Below, piece by piece: positions 58,533 to 64,000 of a stretch of DNA of 64,000 nt. The stretch covers positions 1,786,001 to 1,850,000 of the forward strand of contig JAAVLQ010000002.1 of assembly GCA_012103075.1 (NCBI GenBank), read 5' to 3'. How positions within the stretch are numbered: position 1 is the stretch's first letter; every line of letters begins with the position of its first letter. The DNA comes from Brucella cytisi (GTDB lineage Bacteria; Pseudomonadota; Alphaproteobacteria; Rhizobiales; Rhizobiaceae). Made by a program: the position numbers and the translations under genes. Under the pieces are notes generated by a model, which saw only the letters and a program-made list of their open reading frames with translations, searched no databases and was not told the DNA's origin.

Positions 58533-61500
58533 TCACTTTCCAAAGGATTGAAACATGTGTTCGACAATTTGATCCCGGCTGTCTTTATCTGGAGCCCCAA
58601 GAACAATTGCAATTGACAACCTTCCGTTTTGCAAGCGGGAGAATATCAGATTATTGATTGTCCTGTTAAGTGAACCCGTTTTCAAACCTGCCGCGCCGTC
58701 GATTTTTGATATGAGACGGTTGGTGTTCCTGTGCTTCTTCCCCTTCCATTCGAAAAATTCTTCCGCGCTCATCGCGACGATTTGAGGGTATTTTTGTGCA
58801 CATAGCGGGCAAGGACAAGGGGCATCCCGCGCAGTCGTTTTCTGGTTGCTGCCTAGCCCGCTTGGAGATGAGAAGATTGTGTTCAACATGCCGATCTGGC
58901 GCGCGTGCTCATTCAGGAGTTGTGTGAATTGCGCGCGATTTCCGCTGTGCCGGGCCGCGAGCACATTACTTGCTTCGTTGGCACTGACGATAATACTGGC
59001 TCTCATCAGGTCGGTGATTGCCACTTGCTCCCCGGGTTCAAAACCCCACCAACTGTTGGTCTCGCGCACGTCTTCTGGAATAGTGAGCAATGTCTTCTGG
59101 TCTATAGCTTGTGCGACAAGACGGTCCATTACCGGGCAAAGTGTCAGCAGCTTCGTTAGAGAGGCCGGCTTTTGCACAAGTTCATCTTCAACCGAAAACA
59201 GGACCTCCTCTCTTTCACAATCGAAGAACAATGCGCTCGTGCCCGGCTTTATGTCTGGTTTTTGTGGGTCTGCTGCAGTTTCTTTCAGCCATGCAACCAG
59301 CTCATGTATTTTCGTGCTATTCGATCCCTTGAATAGGACAGTATCGCCTGCTTTGAGTTCCTTAAGCAAACGGGGTTTCAGCTGTTCGAAATGTTGCGCA
59401 TGCATGGCGCGTTTATCAGGAAGTAGTTTCTCCCAGAAAGGAGCATAAAGAGAACCGACTGCATAGATTTTGTCTATCTGCCGGTCATTGACCTGCTGGG
59501 CAAGACCAATGTGGAAATTCGCTTCATCCGGCCCCAGCTCCGCCATCTGGCCCAGAACCGCGATCCGTCGACCGGTTGCTGGCTCAAGATGGAGGTGCTC
59601 CAGCGCCGCAGACATCGAACCGGGATTGGCATTATAGGCATCATCGATGATCTTGACCGGCTTGCCGTCGAGATGGATTTGCAGATCTTCTCCTCTGCCG
59701 GGGAGCGCCTTGAAACTGTTGAATGTAGCAAGCGCAGGAGAAATATCACATTCGACTGCAGCGACTGCGGCAAGAACAGCGAGGCTGTTCAGTGCCATGT
59801 GCATTCGGGGGGCCTTGAGATGATAGCATAGTTCGCCAAATGGTGTTCTTGCCCGAACCAATCGCCGGTCGGAAGAATAGTCGACCAATGCGTAGTCGGA
59901 GCTCTCCGTGATTCCATAATGTACGATTGTCAAACCCGCGCTTCTTGCTGCCGCATGGACCGTTTCCCATTCAAGCATATCCCGGTTCAGGACGGCGATA
60001 TCCCCCCTGTCTCATGCCTTTGAATATTGCTGACTTTGTCCGGGCAATGTCCCCGATAGTACTATTCTCGCTGAGATGTGCCGGTTGAATGTTGGTAAAC
60101 ACAGCCACTTGGGGTCGCGCCATACGCGTGCTTTGTCCCATCCGTCCGACAGCCATTTCCAGAACAATATAATTTGCTGCTCGATCGAAGGATGCGAGAT
60201 TCGTGCAACTCCATGAGGTAAATTGGCATTGTGTGTACTTTGCTCGACCTTTCCATAGGCACCTAAGGCATGTGACAGCATGGCGACCACAGTCGTTTTT
60301 CCCGCACTGCCTGTCACGCCGATAACCTTGCCTGCGAAGTGATCGCGCGCCATGGCCCCGGGTTAAATAGGGCTCTGTCCGTCGCTTCTACTTCAAAACA
60401 GGGATATCAAGCTTCGCACCGGCCAAAGTACCGATGGGCGCAATAATTGCTGCTGGCGTTTTGGGCAAGGATTTGATCTTTGAAAACGGGATGCCTTTGC
60501 CCTGCGCGTTGCGGAGCAGGACCATTTGCCCTTCCCGGAAGGTGGAAGCATGAATGGAGATGCCTCTCGCGGTCCAATGGTCTGGCGGCTGTGTAACCCA
60601 ATGGCCTTGCGTGGCTCGAACAATTTCACCTGCGTCCCATCCGTTCGTTAACGACGATGAGGGCTTCAGCCTTATCTCTGGCGCTCCCGCCCGAAGAAAC
60701 TTCAAATAGGCTATAAAACCAGAGAGGTAATGTTCCACGTCATCTATACGGATACGGAACGCATGGTGGCGGATAAAGCAACTGCCAACGATCTTGTCGG
60801 GTCTGGCAAAGTACATCGCCATTTCGGGCCAGAAGTAACCGTTGAGCAGGTAACGAGCTCGATGGTGAAGGGCGCTATAAAATTTCTTCAGATCGATGTC
60901 GTTGAGCAAGTGGCGAAGATCGGGGTTACTCCCGATCCTGTGGACCATCTGCTGGGCAGCCATCATCAGCTCAAGCAAGGTCGGAAATGTCGTAATGCGC
61001 TCAAGGACAAAGTCCAGATAAGAAGCGAAATTTCTGATGCCAAACTTGAAGTAACGGATGTCGGGGCGATATCTGGTCAATTCATTGACGCAATAGGCAA
61101 GCCAATGATCGTGCCATTTCCAGTGTTCTGCACGCAAAAATGATCAAATGCCCGTTCGACAGCGTTGAGCCAGCGTTCGTCACCTGTGAGCTCATAAAGT
61201 CGCATCAATCCGAATGCCGCTTCGCCTTCATAATAAATGATGCGGAAATTCGCTTTAACTGCGAGATCCGGATAGGAAAGTACGTGGACAAAGGCACCGG
61301 TCTCGGCATTTTGCATGTGCAATATGCCCATTGCCAGTTGCTCAAGCAAAACATGATAGCAGCTGTCACCCGTCACCGGCTATATTTGGTCAAGGCGAGA
61401 ACAGCCACTGCATTTCCGCCAAGCTTGATTTCGCAATTTTGCTCAACGAGAAAAGCTGCAGTTGCACCACTTTCGAGGGTCACCGTCCTGATGAGCGTAG

Positions 61501-62416
61501 AGGTAAGATAGTGAAGCGCGCGATCGATTGCCTGTCCCAATGCTGGCTCGCGCGTTATCTCCCGTGCTTCGATTAGCGCGTAGGTGCTGCTTGCATGGCG
61601 CAGCGCATTATAGGCAGCTATCTCCCTGTCAAAACAGGGATGATAACCATATATAAAAGCTCCGCTATTGCCCACCTGTCGTGCAAGATGCGCAGAGCTG
61701 GTTTTGGACCAGATGTTCTACATCGTTTGTTGTCAAGGCATCTGTTTTACGTCGTCCGGCATTTCGGCCCGAACTTTCCAGCTGATGGCAATCTTCATTC
61801 CCGTCTATGAAAAATCCATTGGTAGAAAAAAAAAGACTTTATCGTTGTCGCCAAAATCCAGTGAAACACTGTCGCCGTAACGTTTGCGCGCATAAATATT
61901 GAAGTTGTTCTCATTCAGGACTGCATGAGCAATGTTACTTCCCCATAAAGCATGGCGTTGCCATTGAGTTCTTGCTCAAGAAAAGCAATCCGGAGATCAG
62001 AATCGAACGCAATTCCGCATCTGAAGTAATTTCGTTTGGTCTTTTTCAGGAGCAGTCGTAATTCTTTCAGAGTCACGGCTTCAATCTCGTCCGACCACTC
62101 GATCCGCAACCAATTACCCCGAAGCTTCCGACTTCTGATAAGTTCTTGCAATGCAGGAATAATATTCTTCCAAGCCGCCTCGATTGTTACAGCTGTGCTA
62201 TGAATAACAGATGCTCTCGCATCGCCGTCTGAAACAGAAATGAACAAGGTCAGCGGTGTTTTCCGCCATGTCTTGAAAAACGGATTGGTGCGAAGGTATT
62301 TTTCGATTAGCCGGATTTTGCGTGAGAAACCCAATGAGGTCTCATCTGGAAAAGGGACTTTGCCCTCAATTGTCGAAATCCCTGCGGAATTTTTATCGAA
62401 ACATCCATGAGCTCAT
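58533..62416 (-). pseudogene. Helical-barrel / MurF ligase / D-Ala-D-Ala carboxypeptidase fusion (frameshifted)
   Basis: Joining frames gives ~1,290 residues. Part 1 (~1-160; start MSSWMF at 62416 after GGTGGA): unknown domain (TLFISVSDGDARASVIHSTA). Part 2 (~220-600): repeated helices, an (alpha/alpha) toroid-like region (AYNALRHASSTYALIEA, YYEGEAAFGLMRLYELTGDE). Part 3: complete Mur[55 protein letters not shown] and VLFKGSNSTKIHELV. Part 4: DD-carboxypeptidase with SLTK (PASLTKLL), SAN (IVSANEAS) and KTG (GLKTGSLN). No signal peptide. Breaks near 62400, 61920, 61800, 61680, 61375, 61135, 60385 and 60000; the last 1,445 bp are one frame. The biological product is unknown. Confidence 0.72.
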
Positions 62417-62521
62417 TCCACCAGCTTGAATTTTTGTTTGAGGATCTTTCAAAAACAAAAGGGAAAAATGTCGGATATTCCGACAATGCATCTTAGGCTC
62501 CCTTCGGGTCTCCTCGCATTC

Positions 62522-63711
62522 CTATCGCTCTCTCAGTGCTTCGCCGGCCCGGTTGAACGGCTTGATCAAATATTCAAATACGGTTTTGCTGCCGGTATGG
62601 ATATCCACTGTCGCGACCATACCGGGAACAATCGGAAAGCGACTGCCGTTCTTGTTGAACAATGCATCAGTTTCCGTTTTGATAAAAACGCGGTAGTAGA
62701 ATTCTTCGGGCTTGGTCTCATCCTGTATCGTGTCAGGAGAAATACTGACGACCGTGCCCTTCAAACTGCCATAAACTGCATAGTCATACGCCGTTATTTT
62801 TACAGTCGCCGGCTGATCGGGGTGGATATAGGCAATGTCACGTGGCGAAATCCGGGCTTCGATGAGCAGTTGGTCATCGAGCGGAACGATAACCATCAGT
62901 TTTCCGTTTGGCGGAATTACGCCACCTATTGTTGAAACTTCAATATCTTTCACGATGCCACGTACTGGTGAACGCAAGGTAAGACGAGCCAGAGCATCAG
63001 ATCTGCCACGAATTACCGATGAAAGTGACTCCACTTCGGCGTTTGCTTTCGCCAATTCTTCGCGGGCTTTAACAATATAGTCGGACTGGATTTCGGTTTC
63101 CTTGAGCTGAAGTTCCACCAGCTGTCGTTTCAGGCGAATGACTTCCACATTACTGGCGGCCCCCATCTTCGTCAGCGACTGGCTGATTTCGAGTTCGTCC
63201 TGTGCCAGCTTCACGGATTCAGCTAGCCAGTCGAGGGATTCCTTCAGACTGCGCTTGCGTGCTTCAAAGAGTTTGGTTTCGGATGTCTTGAGCAAGGGGA
63301 AGTCGTCCAGTTCGTCAGGAAAGTCCAGATCACTTCCACTAACCTCGGCTGTCAGTCGCGCCGAACTGGCAAGAGCTGCCCGGTACTTGGCTGCACTTTC
63401 CTGCACCGTCGCTTCAGTAACAGTCGGGTCGAGCTGAGCCAGTATCTTGCCGGGCTCAACAACATCATCCTGACGCACATTCAGCTTCGCAAGGACTCCT
63501 CCCTCCAGAGACTGAATTACCTGTTCCCGGGAGGTAGGAACCACCTTACCGGTCCCGGTCGATACTTCGTCCAGCAGTGCCAGATAGGCCCATACCAGCA
63601 AAACAGCAAAAGCGCACATACAAGTCGCACAAACTTCTTTGCGCGTTTAAGCCGCGCCCCGCCTGTGTTCCCGTTGACCCAATCACCGAAATCTTCCCCG
63701 AGTGCCGCCAT
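62522..63711 (-). pseudogene. HlyD-family type I secretion adaptor (one frameshift)
   Basis: Start MAALGEDFGDWVNGNTGGAR after GGAAGGG. A shift near 63610 lies inside the membrane anchor (AVLLVWAYLALLDEVSTGTG). The rest is intact: TSREQVIQSLEGGVLAKLNV (lipoyl half), coiled coil from ~95 to 230, LRSPVRGIVKDIEVSTIGGV (second lipoyl half) and the barrel DQLLIEARISPRDIAYIHPD. The C-terminus PIVPGMVATVDIHTGSKTVF-type is that of T1SS membrane-fusion proteins (HlyD/LapC). ~397 residues. Follows the ABC ATPase gene by 13 bp. Confidence 0.88.
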
Positions 63712-63724
63712 AATGCCCTTCCTC

Positions 63725-64000
63725 CTAGGACTTTCTGGGTGTTTCAACCTTACTCACGCCGAGCAAAGTCTGCAAACCGCGCTCCTTGGTATCATCAAGC
63801 GCGATCTGCCCGTTTTCGACGACGAGCAATCGATTGACGAGCTCAAGAACGCGAGTGCGGTGTGTTGCAATGACTACGGTACGCCCCTCGCTCCATTTGG
63901 CGAACTGCTGAATGAAATGACGTTCGGTTGCTTCGTCCATCGACGAAGTCGGCTCATCAAGCAACACGACAGAGGGATCGCGGACCAACAGGCGCGCCAA
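63725..64000 (-). CDS. Type I secretion ABC transporter, C-terminal end (cut by window edge)
   Basis: The last 91 residues of an ABC ATPase: ARLLVRDPSVVLLDEPTSSM (Walker B), MDEATERHFIQQFAKWSEGR, TVVIATHRTRVLELVNRLLV (H-loop). The close HlyD gene downstream identifies it as the ATPase/permease of a type I secretion system (LapB/HlyB type), though the membrane and any C39-like domains lie outside the window. Reads leftward. Confidence 0.85.
   Translation of the reverse strand: MARLLVRDPSVVLLDEPTSSMDEATERHFIQQFAKWSEGRTVVIATHRTRVLELVNRLLVVENGQIALDDTKERGLQTLLGVSKVETPRKS

Noticed and set aside
62426-62935. Plus-strand ORF opposite the HlyD gene
   Set aside because: Shadow of the adaptor coding strand; no ribosome site and no family.
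1-64000. CRISPR array, reverse transcriptase or retron, tRNA or rRNA genes
   Set aside because: Searched for by eye on both strands; no regularly spaced repeats, YxDD reverse-transcriptase motif or tRNA-like cloverleaf was found.

Overview
The window looks like an accessory region of an alphaproteobacterium of the order Hyphomicrobiales, most like the Ochrobactrum/Brucella/Pseudochrobactrum group. That placement is inferred from recurring family types (the WLKP-type membrane protein, DUF1488, ACR3-ArsH arsenic genes, an IS630/IS1182/IS110 mixture) and moderate GC; no rRNA or tRNA was seen to fix it. A caution applies throughout: a large share of the longer genes are split by one or more single-base indels, very often in short homopolymers (T4/T5, G5/G6, C4, A5, A8/A9). 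Either the region is decaying or the sequence carries uncorrected long-read errors. Broken genes are listed as pseudogenes, with the extent the intact gene would have.

Layout. 0-5.3 kb: a broken tyrosine recombinase, then a divergent pair that looks like a defence module (GHKL ATPase fused to a Shedu-like nuclease, and an SF2 helicase fused to a PD-(D/E)XK nuclease). 5.4-17.1 kb: single genes in mixed orientation (MFS pump, beta-propeller lactonase-like protein, SDR with divergent LysR, two alpha/beta hydrolases, a second methionyl-tRNA synthetase behind a methionine-codon attenuator, a YdeI-like protein, a P-loop gene cut by an IS630 copy). Several are separated by a dispersed ~90-bp repeat that always lies in the same orientation. 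17.5-21.8 kb: arsenic operon arsR-arsC-acr3-arsC-arsH-MFS. 22.1-23.7 kb: PadR-chrA chromate genes. 24-33 kb: hydrolase, IS1182 fragment, HxlR-YciI, an AaeXAB-like efflux operon with divergent AraC, an AraC/SDR pair, and a second broken recombinase matching the one at the left edge.

34-42 kb is AT-richer and full of very small genes, including a four-member paralogue family with a shared leader, a cold-shock gene, DUF1488 and an IS110 element. 42-49 kb: TetR with paired operators and two NTF2-like genes, IS1182 and IS630 copies, a methyltransferase fragment, HxlR and NmrA. 49.4-54.5 kb: LysR with a divergent DAACS-type symporter, then mesX-mesD (B12-independent methionine synthase) behind a cobalamin riboswitch. 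55.8-57.2 kb: ECF41-type sigma factor with a divergent VOC gene. 57.5-64 kb: a secreted hydrolase converging on a leftward operon of a type I secretion ATPase, an HlyD adaptor and an unusual ~1,290-residue fusion of a helical-barrel region, a full MurF ligase and a D-Ala-D-Ala carboxypeptidase.

The parts most worth attention are the MurF-carboxypeptidase fusion beside a type I secretion system, the two-gene nuclease/ATPase/helicase pair, the methionine attenuator upstream of metG, the small-protein paralogue family, and the dispersed repeat.
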